A stretch of DNA of 64,000 bases from Takifugu bimaculatus. Lineage: Eukaryota; Chordata; Actinopteri; Tetraodontiformes; Tetraodontidae. The stretch spans positions 3,091,730 through 3,155,729 of the forward strand of contig CP034980.1 in the NCBI GenBank assembly GCA_004026145.2, given 5' to 3'. The position numbers and the translations under genes were made by a program. The notes under the pieces are model-generated. The model did not search any database, was not told the DNA's origin, and worked only from the letters and a program-made list of their open reading frames with translations. This document shows, piece by piece, positions 1 to 11,700 of this stretch; position 1 is the stretch's first letter, and each line of letters opens with the position of its first letter.

Positions 1-1820
1 AGATCAGCCTCTTATACTTGGAAAAGCACATTTCTACTCCGGTCTACCTGATGCACTTTGGAGAAGATGGTTTAAATTTGCTTTAATACACTTCTGAGTG
101 GACGCAGAGGTTTAAAATAAATGATCACAAAGACGAGAAAGGGATTCACCACAGAGAGAACTGCATCCAGATGAGGAAGAAATGAGAAATAAAGATTGTT
201 CAGGAGCCATTATGTTCAATAATGTGATTTTCTATAGATACGCGGGCTTGAGCGAGCGTATTTGATATCATTGTGTTAAGGTGTCTGATGCATCCGAGCC
301 TCTGCAGCAGCATTACATCAAAATAACTCGGTTTAATTCCCCTCTTCAGAGTGTCCCTCATTCACAACCACACTCTGGATGTGACTCTTTTCATACCTGC
401 ACATTTGCTCATGGAGGATTGAGAATGCACAGGAGATTACTTCTGACAGATGGAGGATCGGCTCTGTCACAGCACACTATCACAGTAAATAAAGCCCCCT
501 TAACAGACACACACACGCACACACACACACACACATGCACGCACAGACATATAAAAGAATCAAGATGGTGTAAAAGATTTTGGAAGAGCGCTTTGTGATT
601 TTTGAACGATGTTACAAAGCACCCGTCTCTGCTGTGAGGAAGGAGCAAATGCTATATTCTGAAAATGTCTGTGCCCACGGGCCGTGGGGGGGGGTGGGGG
701 AGGTGTGCACCATCACATGCACAAGTATGTGATCTTCTGTCCTCCCACGAGAAAGGCAGCGATATGAAATCTAGCTAGGAAGATGTCCGATCCCTCAGGC
801 TCTCTCTCCCTCCTGTACTGGAGCTACTAGCAGCCAGGAGACAGACGCATCAGAACAGACACGCTCAGGACCACAAACGTCTTCACTGTCATGGTAAACA
901 TTCAAACAAACAACCCCAATATTTGCTGTCTTAAGCGTCCGTCATGTGGCAGGAATTGGGCCAGACTTCCGTATATGACTAATAATCACCGCGGCGACCA
1001 GGCGGAGGGGTGTTTCCTTTACAGTCTGCAGCAAAACCAGCCACGCTGGAGTGAACCGTGCCTCCTCCAGACCAGCCGAGCAACCTGTTGTTAACTGCAC
1101 CCTCAACAGACGTAAACACAGAGTCACACACATCTACTCATACAATCTAACGAGAGATCCTTACCATAACGAGCCATTAGCTGGATACATATTCATAACG
1201 TCCTGCTTTATTATGTGGCAGAAAAGCTCACGGCTTCGGTCAAATTTGAAGTCAGTGTTGACTAACAAAAGGATGTGAAAACCTGTAGTGGTCAGACATG
1301 CTGAGGAATGCGTGTGGATGAAAAATAAACCCAGAGAGATTGTTTCCTCTGACAATCTCAGGCAGCAGCAGTGGTTTTGTGTGGCTCTTCCAAGGAATGA
1401 CATGTGAAGTTCCTGTTCGTTTACTGGGTAAACAGCAGAGAAAACGGCCTTCCTCCATGTTCGCAGAGGGGGAGGGGAGCCCTGGCAACAGAGGAACACG
1501 AGTCTAAATTCAACAGCCTCCTCTATACGTCCCTCCTTTTCCCCATTTTCATAAAAAAAATCCTTCATGTAAAGACAAACAATCTGAGCTGCTCTGACTT
1601 CTATACAATATTCTTTTCTCTCTGCATCCCAGGTTTATATTTGTGTTGTTTGAGGCCTTCTGGTCTTGTTCTGGTGTTGGTGTGTGCTATCAGTTGTCTA
1701 AATAAATACTGTATGAGCTGCAGACCTCTATTTGACTACCAATAAAAGGCAGCAGGAGGGAGACCAATGTGATTCATGGAGTGTACGAGGACCTGCGATC
1801 CTGTCAGAGTGCTGCCTCAG

Positions 1821-1822
<2 letters not shown>

Positions 1823-1891
<69 letters not shown>
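1823..1891. repeat. (CA)n microsatellite
   Basis: An almost uninterrupted CA dinucleotide run of about 70 bases. It is the first of three CA/GT tracts within 450 bases; the other two flank the inverted repeat at 1938-2254. Confidence 0.95.
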
Positions 1892-1894
<3 letters not shown>

Positions 1895-1937
1895 TGGAAA
1901 TATGCCAAGAATATTATCGCTGAGAGTGATTGCTCTT

Positions 1938-1964
1938 CACCTACACTGAAATATATTTGCTGTG

Positions 1965-2000
<36 letters not shown>

Positions 2001-2173
2001 CTGTGTATGTGTGTGAAAACATGCAGAAAGGCTCAGGATGACCCTCTTCACCTTTTGACACCTCTCCCATCATCTTCACTCCCAGCTGACCAGTTGACCC
2101 AGTACGGTCTCCCACAGCAACAATGAGACTAGCTCGTGAGCCGAGGCCTCCCAGTATTCAGTAGGCACACACA

Positions 2174-2208
<35 letters not shown>

Positions 2209-2254
2209 CACACACACACACACACACCACAGCAAATATATTTCAGTGTAGGTG
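1938..2254. repeat. Inverted repeat with 32-base arms next to GT and CA tracts
   Basis: Bases 1938-1969 are the exact reverse complement of 2223-2254. The left arm runs straight into a GT tract (about 1970-1999) and the right arm is preceded by a CA tract (about 2166-2222). The complementary region could therefore extend well beyond the 32-base arms, leaving a loop of roughly 165 bases. Confidence 0.9.
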
Positions 2255-3581
2255 ACACACACCTTGTTGGTTATTCAACAGCTCAATGGTCAAACACTGA
2301 CTGGGCCTGATTCAGGCTCCCTCAATCGATCACTGATTTAATGCATCGAATCACTCGTGTGTGAGGTATCAAAGGCTCTGACGCTGTCTGCTCGGTCTAA
2401 CTGGCAACACTGGTTTGGCTAATCCTATGATTCACCTCTCCTGCAGATTTGGTTACATTGATTGGTTTATTGATTTGCTGATCTTTCTTGCCTGTGAATC
2501 ATCCTTTTAAACCCTTCCTCTCAGAAGCTTCCGTGCAGTAATCAGGCGCGATAAATCTGATTTATCCCCTTTAAAAGCCGTTTTCCTGCTCCCAGCTCGT
2601 CTGTGGAGGCTCCCACAGTGCAGAGAAGAGCAACCCCACGTGATCTTCCGCAAGCCTCCTCCTCTATTGACACCGCTTCCATTCCATCTCCTCCCTCCTT
2701 CGGTTCCTCGCTGTTTCTGTCTGCCAGCTACTCCCCCTCCTGCTCCACCCCCACTGATAGCCAGGAAACCACCAGATAGAGCCATCCTTCAACCAAAGCC
2801 TCAAAACCTTACCAAATTTGATCATATTTACACGCTTCACCTCCATTTCTGCTTTTTTGTCCATCTAATTTTTATTCCACTGACTTTGACTTGTGTCCAT
2901 ACAGGACAACTCTGGGACGGCTGCAGATATGCCTCACATCACACCTTCACCACTCGCTGGGGGGGGGGTGCAGTCAGTCACAAAGGCAGGTGGGTCATTA
3001 AAGGTGTTGCTCAAAAAGGGTCCCCATGGCAACTGCCTAGGCTGTTAATTGGTTGTCTAAATGTGTGATAACAAAAATAAATAAATAAAGCCTACGAGCG
3101 ATAAAAAGCTTCTTTTAGCAGGCAGATGTCTGCAGCTGTGGCGAGAAGCAGAGGTGTGTTTTTGATAATCCAATTCAGCATCGCAGCGACGTACCCACGC
3201 TGGTGACGCACGCGCGGCAGACAGGCACACGGGTGCAGAGCTTGCAGGGGAGATGGAGATGAGAGGTAACTACTGTACTCATGACAGAAGCAAAGGATGG
3301 CAGATGTAGCCAATCCTGGCGTGATTTCGTGTTACACCTGCACGGTGGGTTCATGCACCGCACGTACATGATGCAACACGCATCCTTGTGCAGCTCAAAG
3401 AGATGCGTTCTAGTATCCTACCGACCAAGGCCATCTTAAGTTCCTCCCCATCCAGACGTGTGCTGAAATAACCACCCTTCCTCTCATCTGTCTGCCTTTA
3501 TTATTTAGAAACACGGGGTCTGCGTTGCTATGGATCCTGTCGTTATGGCTACAAACAACTATGCAGATGTAGAGGGAGGCA

Positions 3582-3624
3582 GAGGAGGAGGAGGAGGAGG
3601 AGGAGGAGGAGGAGGAGGAGGAGG
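3582..3624. repeat. (AGG)n trinucleotide repeat
   Basis: A run of about 14 AGG/GAG units in non-coding DNA. It is purine-rich on the plus strand. Confidence 0.9.
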
Positions 3625-4971
3625 GAGTGCAGGGAACAATGTGGGTCCTTGAGAGGACCGGGCAGTCCAGGAGGTTACAGCTGTGATGGGCTGCTGCGGT
3701 TCCAGCGAGATGAAAAGTTTGGCGGTGACAGACGTGCGAGCGTGACAGACGGAGGTCAGGGCAAAGCCTCGGAGGGACAGGAGACAGATTAGAGTGCATC
3801 GTTCCGGGTTGCACTTTTCTTTTATGGCCGCCCTTGACGTCTCAATCTGGACACTTGAAAGCATTTCAAAGTTTCAGCACGGCAGCAGAATAGTTCACAT
3901 ATTCGCCATGCCGACGCACGTCTGCGTGTGCGCGCGTGGCGTTGGAGGACAGAGGGAGATTTCCATTTGGCTGATAACAGCGGTGCTTTCACATTGTAAA
4001 CATGCAGGATAAAATATGCAGCAGCAGACACACTTCAAGGTTATTTTAGGTTCCCTTATAAAAAAAAAAACCAAACAAACAAGCAAACAGAGAAACACCG
4101 AGACATTTGTAAAATGTAACCAGCTATTTTTTTGAAAGCTGCGAAACACATTCGCTTCGTCAGTACAGTTACGGCCGTGGTTATAAAGATTTACATATCT
4201 TGTTATTTAAATTCTGCATGAGCACAGCAGAAGCCTGTTAGCCTGTTAGCTGTAGGATCAGCATCACAAGAAAAACACACAGAAATGCCTGAAAATCAAA
4301 TAGCTGTTTTTATCTATTTAATTTGTTATTTTTTTAGTCTGCAGTCATTGAATTGTCTTCGTGCCAGTATTTGACTGCAGTCGTGTTTCTATAAGGACAG
4401 AATGTCTTTACTTGTTTAATTAACACACCAAAACATATCTGGTCTTTATGATGCCAAAAATAAGGCTGTTTGTTCAAAGCGTGGCATCATTTCCATGTGC
4501 GCCACGTTGAAAGGCTGTGCACAACACCGCGAGCAGCGCCACCTGCTGGTAAAACCAGCACTACTTCCGACATTTGAGGGTTTTCTCCGCATATTCTCAG
4601 TCTCTGCTTATTTCTCTGGTTTTATGAGTGACAATAGGAGAAAAAAGATCATTCATCTAGTTTCTCCCTCTTTTAAAATTCTTATTACTTTTCTTGACAT
4701 TGGTGAGCAGTCTGCAGCAAGACAGCTCCGAATTTATCAAATTTTAAATCCCCGAAGAGATTTCACTGCACAGATCGTGTGTGTGTCTGTGCGTGTGTGC
4801 AGATTATTTGGTTCATTGTGTGTCTTTCGTATTTTGCGCCCATGGCCACTGTCTATTTCTGTGGCTGCAGTTATGTGTGACTGTCTTTAGGAATGAGCCA
4901 GACTACATTACACTCCCTGGTCCCTCCCAGGAGCTGCGCTTTAGTAACAGCTGAGGTCAGTTCTGCTTAAA

Positions 4972-4972
<1 letters not shown>

Positions 4973-5060
<88 letters not shown>
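4973..5060. repeat. Long (CA)n microsatellite
   Basis: About 88 bases of uninterrupted CA dinucleotide, the longest pure microsatellite in the window. It lies about 200 bases upstream of the RhoGAP exon. Confidence 0.95.
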
Positions 5061-5064
<4 letters not shown>

Positions 5065-5256
5065 CAACCTGCCGACCAGCCACTTCACAGCAGACAGAAG
5101 CCAGGGGGCTGCAGAGCTGCTGCACCTTGCTGTCTGATCTATCCATCAGCAACCGTTGCAGCATCCTGAATTACGCTGACAAAACAAAAAAATCCAATGA
5201 CTGAAAGCCAGTTACAGCAGACGGACGAGGGAAGGGTAGTTGTCTGACACTTGCAG

Positions 5257-7078
5257 CGCCTACAGGTGCCGACCAGGTTGGATCATGGAGCTGCGTTGTC
5301 TTCCAAATGAGACCCCAACCACAGCCAGTTCCTGCTCCACGGACCCCCTATACGACAACTGCCCACCGTTCGTACAGCGAGGGAGGGGAAAGGAAGTGCA
5401 GAGCAGGGTTGTGTGTGCAGCTGTAACCAGACTCCCAGGCTCCTGCAGCCCTCTGACCGCTCTGGCCCCAGCTGAGGTTCCCACAGTGGTCAGTGAGGGA
5501 AGAGGGGCTGGCCCCAGGCCAGACCACAGCTACTGCAGCTGGAGGGAAGACTTGGGAAGACAGGGACCTCAGGGAACAAGAGGCGGGGAGATAGGACATG
5601 GCAGCTGCTGGGGGGCTGAGGATCCGAACCAGAGTCCAGCGCTGTCACAAAGTAGTGGAGCACTGCAGCGCACTCTCTGTGTACGATAACCTCCCTGATG
5701 CCGCTACCCCCAACAGCCCCCGACAGCTAACAGAGATGCAAGCAAGCTTCCACGGGAACCTGCAGGAGCAGATGTACCAGGCCTGGGTTCCAGGGCAGCT
5801 CCAGGGACTGAGGGATGAAGAAGGAGTGAGTGATTACAACAGCATCTGGTCTTCCTGTGAGATCATCCTCAACGACCAGGACAAGGAGCATGAAGAAGAG
5901 GGACACTGGGTCCAAACGCCCCCTTCTCAACAGCAGGTATCTCCTCAGGTATCTCCCGCTGAAGATCAGGCTGCGTGGGCTCCAGCTGGAGTCCCCCCAC
6001 CGGTCCCCCTGGCTGACCCCTCTGCCAGTGCCCTCCGGAGCCTCCTCACCAGCCTCCAACAGCAGATAGTCAAACAGAGGGAGGAGTACGAGGGCCGAAT
6101 ACTCAGGTAGTATCTTGAGTTCATCTCCATCATTGAGAACAGACAACGGCAAAGAGACAAAAAATAAAGAATGCAAAGGTATAGAAGACATTTCTAGATA
6201 TCCTAAAGTTTCCCATGAGCTGCAGATTAATTATCTACGGTAAAGTCCTGGAAATGGGTCTGAGATAGCGCTGACCTCGAAGACAAATGTGTCTTGTTTG
6301 ACAAGAAACATTTGGTTATGTAACGTGCTTGAGCTAATTTAAGGGGTCCATGCTGCTGACCTAGACACAACACATACCTCATTTATTACCGATATAGAAA
6401 GAGCGAGCGAGGTCAGTGCTGCGGGTCGGCACAGTTGAGAGGACTACGAGACGTTTCAAATACAAAATGGAGCCCAAAAATGTAAAATTTCAGCTCAAAT
6501 TAATTGTACAGTTGAAATCAAACCAGCCTCAAGTGACCACGGAAATACATGAAGCATAAACTCAGATCACACGTGATTACGTTGATCCATGAGGTAGAAA
6601 GTACAGAGAAAAAGTTAAATATAGAGTTGAACTTAGTGCAGGGGGTACATTTTTTCTGAGGACATTTAAAAGGAGCTTTAGGACCACTGAAAATGTAAAA
6701 TGGAGATGAATTAAAGAATGAAAAGCTAACTTTCACCTACATTCCCTCAAATCCTTAATGTCCTTTAAACTAACCGCTTCAGAATATTGGGACTATATTC
6801 AAACCCGACCGTCTCACACCTGATATCCTTGTGCTCTCAGCCTGGAACAAAGAAACGAGGAGCTGCAGGTGGAGGTGGTCCAGCTGAAATCAAACCTTTC
6901 CCAGCAGCGCCGCTGGTACCAGGCGGTCCAGGCCAAGATTGGGGATTCGGAGAGAGCGCGAGCTGCTGCGGACCGACGCAACGCGACTCTGCAGAGGGAG
7001 ATGGAGCAGTTCTTCGACACGTTCGGAGAGCTGAACACCGAGGCCAAGAAGACGGAATGGATAGTCAAGAGTTTCTGA
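5257..7078 (+). CDS. FilGAP-family RhoGAP (ARHGAP22/24/25-like), last two coding exons; apparent frame break
   Basis: Family members are Rho-type GTPase-activating proteins that switch off Rac and act in cytoskeletal control. They have a PH domain, a RhoGAP domain and a C-terminal coiled coil. Only the C-terminal part is here. The penultimate exon (about 5257-6106) carries a Ser/Pro-rich linker with a VYDNL motif and an SSCEI motif. It ends at AG/GTAGTA inside an IVKQREEYEGRI coiled-coil start. The last exon (6841-7078) continues the coil (LEQRNEELQ, then SERAR..ADRRN) and ends with MEQFFDTFGEL, very close to the known end of ARHGAP24. The frame open over 5243-5689 differs from the one open over 5595-6106, and no good acceptor lies between them, so one base seems gained or lost near 5600-5680. 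The 5' boundary of this exon is uncertain. It converges on mapk9. Which of the three paralogues it is cannot be decided from this part. Confidence 0.8.
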
Positions 7079-7151
7079 GCAAACAGTAACACAGACGACT
7101 CAGGATCCAGTAGCGTAGACGAGGAATGACAAGCACATTATTGATGATCAG

Positions 7152-8790
7152 TTTATTAGGTGGGTAACGGCAACAGACGTTGACTAGTTTTTTTGTTTGT
7201 TTCCTTTTTTTGTCAAAGTTGCAATTACACGAGACATTTCTGAAAAGGAGAAGCCAACTGAACACAAGGATGAGGTGAACAGTGTAAACAAACAGCCTTT
7301 TCTTTTGTGATAAACCCAGAATCTTGTTTTCGAGGAGTCTGGAGCGAAACGGCCACTCCTCCGGTCATTAAGGCATGGCTGAAAGAATCAGGACATGAGT
7401 TATAAATGGAAACTATAGTGTACGGCACCGTCCCCCGGGACGCCATAGTGTCATAGTCTGCAAGTCCACCACAGTGTGCAAGCGGCGCTGCACAGAAGCA
7501 GCTCCAAAAGTTCAGTTTCCAACTTGACCTCCTGAGGTCCTGGGACTCACTCAGGACTCAGGAGTTACATCCACACCAGACGCCTGCTTTTTTATCCTGG
7601 GACCAGCTTCCCCCACAACCGTCACTTCATCCAGGGCACGGAAGAGGTCGCGAAGGACTCCGCACGCACAGTTTGATGACACAAACAGGCTCACGAGGCC
7701 AAAAAACAAAAGGCATCCAAATGAAGGTTCCAAGAGCATCGAGGTTCTCTAACAACTCACAACTGATCAGAGTTAGGTTCTATGAGGAACTACAGTATTC
7801 TATTAACATCACTGATGCCTTCATGCAAGTGTAACACCATGATTTGTGTTTTACTGTCATATCAATTCTACGTGTGGTGGCTGATGGATTTTCTGGATTC
7901 CCTGTGCTAATGGAATGGTTTGGAGAGGTTGAAGCCAATGCAGCGATGGGATGAAGTGTCAGGCTTAATTTACATCAGCCTCAATGTGATCGTGTGCAAC
8001 ACTTTGCAAGAACACAAAATAAATACGTTTTTTTTGCATCTCAATTTCACATAATAACAATGCGTCATTTGGATATAAACTAGATCCGTTGGTACCTCAC
8101 GTCATAGGGGGGTTCTGAAGACTTTATCTACTAGTGACATATCCACAGCAACTACGAATGCCAAAGCCTGACATCTTGAAATTACAGTACATTATTTCAG
8201 GAAATAAAACTTTAACACTGCAAATGTCGCTTCCCAGATTTGACAAAAGGGAAAGCTGCGAGTCACTCAAGCTAAAAAACTGTGCACGAGGAGATGAGCA
8301 ATACTGTTAGTTAGCTAAAGGTGGGACGATGGCACCAAATGAGGCGCGACTGACTTCCCAGCTTCTATTGAGCCTGGTGTAACATGCAGGAGAGCAGCAG
8401 GCAGCTGTGGTCAATGTTCAGCATCTGTCTGCTCTGATATCATCACAAATAAAAAGCGGAGGCCAAACAAATTGTACATTTGCTATAAAAATAAAACTAT
8501 TAAAATCCAGGCATACCAAACAAGCAATGATACCATGAAAATCTCTAGTCATGTACAGTGTACTCCATCAGAATGAACCACAAGGATTGGCTAACTGTCA
8601 CGTGGGCAGCTCTCTCAACATAATCTGGAGTTGAAAAGTATCAGCGGAATCACAGAAATAAAGCAAATAGAAAAATAGACCTATTCTTCGAGGTTGAGAG
8701 GGAAGCGTGGATGCACAGAATCATGAAATAACAAAGAGATAATGAAGGCGGTGGTGTTGATTTGTATATATGACCAACTGCTCCAGATGT
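7152..8790 (-). other. mapk9 3' UTR and convergent 3' ends
   Basis: A minus-strand AATAAA (read as TTTATT at 7152-7157) would give mapk9 a 3' UTR of about 1.6 kb. On the plus strand the RhoGAP gene meets an AATAAA at 8018-8023. If both signals are used, the two convergent transcripts overlap by several hundred bases. No other coding sequence is seen between 7079 and 8790. The choice of signals is inferred from sequence only. Confidence 0.45.
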
Positions 8791-11700
8791 TCACTGACAC
8801 TCGTCCAGCGGTCCCGTCAGTGTGTCGATGCTGCTGCTGTCTGTGTCGGAGGCCAAGGTTTGCTCCGTGGACATGGACGAGATGTCGTTGGCCGATGACG
8901 ACTGGGAGGCGGAGACCGACACCACGTCTGGTACAACAGACACACAAAGGATCCAGTGGATCGGAGGTTAGATGCTTTTACCGGCGGGCTAGCTGTCTCC
9001 TGTTGCTTAATGCTGCGGTTAATGATGAAGATACCTGAGCAATCCTCTTTCATTAGTCCATTCTTGTTCCTCTCCTCCCAGTCAATCACTTCCTCATAAA
9101 TGAGCTCTGCAGAAAAACACAAAGCAGACCAGTGCAGCAGGTCTATCTTCAAGGTCACAAGCAAACTTATCTTTCTAAAAATTCACCAGAGCATTAATTA
9201 CTTTGCCATAATACTGTCAAGACCTTTTAACAAGGGCAACTCTGTTAAAATTAGCATCAATATGGTGATCGTGAGGATGAGGGTCACCCATCATGCTGAT
9301 TTTGAATAAGAAAAACTCAAATTGTCTGCACTTCCGGAGTCCCGCTGTAGGGGGCAGCACCTCCTACCTTTCCACTGCTCGATCGTGTGCTCTCTTTCTT
9401 CCAGCTGCTTATCCGATATCTGGGGAGGAGGCTTCACATCGAAAGAAACGCTCAAATCAGTTAAGTTGGAGCTCCTATACTGACAAGAAAAACACTCCAC
9501 TGCAGGAACGGTTTCCTCACCGCGTCCGCCTCTGCCGGATCGTACCACACATGGATGTACGGGTGGTTGAGGGCTTCCTCCACAGAGATGCGGCATTCTG
9601 GATCAATGACCAGCATTTTGGACAGCAGGTCCCGTGCTTGACTTGCTGTTGTTGCAACAAAGGAGAGTGTTGGTGTGGAAAAACGCCCAGAGCGCCGCTT
9701 CATTTAAGCGATCCTCATGAGAAGTGTTGACATCCTGTTGCAGTGCTGGGCAGCACCACTGGGAATGTCGGGATGTGTTTTCTGGTTCATGAGGCACGAT
9801 GTCTAACTCTAAATGCCACAGATTAGTGCAGCTGCATACAAGGGCCAGGGCATGTATTTCACTACAGCGATATTAAAAAAGCTGGTGATGAATCACGGTG
9901 AATTTAAATGCAACTTTCATGAAATATCTTACTTTTTAACTTGTCGTGCTCCGAGTCAGAAGGAAAAGCCCAGTCGGGGAAGAGCTCTGTGAAGCTGACT
10001 CCGGGATACTGTGGTTTGTTCATCACGTAGTTCCTAACAGTCTCCATCAGTCGGTTCATAAATTCCAGGTTGGGTGTGCCCAGAACCTCAATGACCTTAT
10101 TCCACTGGTCGATGTCTGAAGAGCTCGTTCATTATGGAAACCCAGCAGCATGGACGTGACAGCAACAGTGGAACCAGAGGGAAACAACTGGAAGATTCTT
10201 ATCAACTAAAAAGATTTAGGCATTATTTAAAGTCCCTAAGACACTTTAGGGGCAAATCAGTTTTACATTTATGAATCCAGGCTGTTGTTAATTAAGAGCA
10301 CAGTCCTGCTTAAATGAAAAATCCCAGTAAAAAGTGATTCAGCAGATTTTTGTTGGACGTCTCAGCAGAGGAATGTCTTTGTCCAAGAGAGGTTTTAAGA
10401 TGGAAATAAATGGGGTCAGTGAGAGGCACGAGCTGTGAAGGATACGGTCGGTGCCCTGGAAGATGACGCTGCCCTTCACCATTTCTCCCATGATGCACCC
10501 CACTGACCATATGTCCACTGAAACCAGAAAACAAAGCCATGAGACAAACACCACCTATTGCAGACAACAACAACAACCTCCACGGGCTGCAGAGATGGAC
10601 GCCACGCTTCGAGGTTCAGATCAGAATGATGTGAGATACACGCAGAGCCGGCTCCTGTTAGTCGGGTCGGCCTAAAGCGGTGGCGCCGCGGCCTGCTGCT
10701 TTAATCATATGCATTCCCAGACTGGCTTTCTTCCCTCTCTGGCTCTGGAGTCGGCCTCCGCCTCCCAGGTCCTTTTCCTCGCCTCTGCAGCTCTGCTTAT
10801 CAGTTTGCACAGCTGTTGCTTTCTCCAGTGCTCAGTGGAAAAGGATGTCGACCCTCACTCTGGGCTCTACAGCCGCAGCATGTAGCCAGGAGCCTTGACA
10901 TGCTGCCGTCCATCCACACACTCAAGTGGAGCGACAGAGCTCTGGCGCCTCCACATTAAGTAAACTTCCCACGTTCAAGTCAGCAAACAACAATGTAGAA
11001 ATCTGTCACTGTTTATGGGGAGCTGACGTGCTTCATGAATCAACATACAACGTTTGTAAAAGTGATTTGACGTCTTCGTAGGTGTGGATGTTGCGTATTT
11101 GCGCTTGTTTTGTCGTGTGCTGCTGGCACTGGAGCAACAGTAGACAACTGATGATCGTTTCTCACCACAACTGAATCACTCCGCCCTTAAAAACAACATC
11201 TATTTTCCCGTAGGGTCTTGTGTGATGAAGCTTGGAGACCAACACGGTGAAATCCTTTCCAGGAAAAGGGGAAACTGTGAGATCATTTTTTTCGGTCGTA
11301 ACAGCAAAAGCAGCCGTGTTGATGGCCTGGCCTCATTTCTTCTCTCCTCCATGTTTCCTATAATTGAACACATCTGAGCGGGCCGCTTTCATCCTGCCTA
11401 ATCGCGCATCCACAAAGGTCCAGGGTACTTTTTGAAGCTGAAACGCAATCCCTCAGTATCCTAATTAAATATAAAATAAAAGCTGGACTTCAGAGATGGA
11501 AATGATGTGCCTGCTCATCTAAATAAGAGAGGGGAAATGAGAGCCGGCCAGGTCACTCAAGACCGAGGCTCGCTTGTATTCTGAAAGTCTTTTTTACTAC
11601 CTTTGAAATGAGCCATGAATGACATGAAAAGGACTCAAGTTGTAACAATTACTTCAGATGATCTTTTCCCATCTGCTGATGTGACGCTGCACTCATGTTG

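Larger units (their letters stand above)
1..5239. other. Non-coding, simple-repeat-rich DNA 5' of the RhoGAP exons
   Basis: No reading frame here resembles a conserved protein. The longer open frames are low-complexity (CA repeats read as Thr-His, AGG repeats read as Ser or Pro). The following RhoGAP exons are 3' terminal exons on the plus strand, and its PH and RhoGAP domains are not in the window. This stretch is therefore either a long intron of that gene or lies within its upstream part. Several microsatellites and one inverted repeat, listed separately, are the only structure I can support. Confidence 0.6.

Noticed and set aside
2640..3068. Pro-rich frame as a RhoGAP upstream exon
   Set aside because: It has no PH, RhoGAP or coiled-coil similarity and contains pyrimidine-rich low complexity. 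It lacks clear flanking splice sites.
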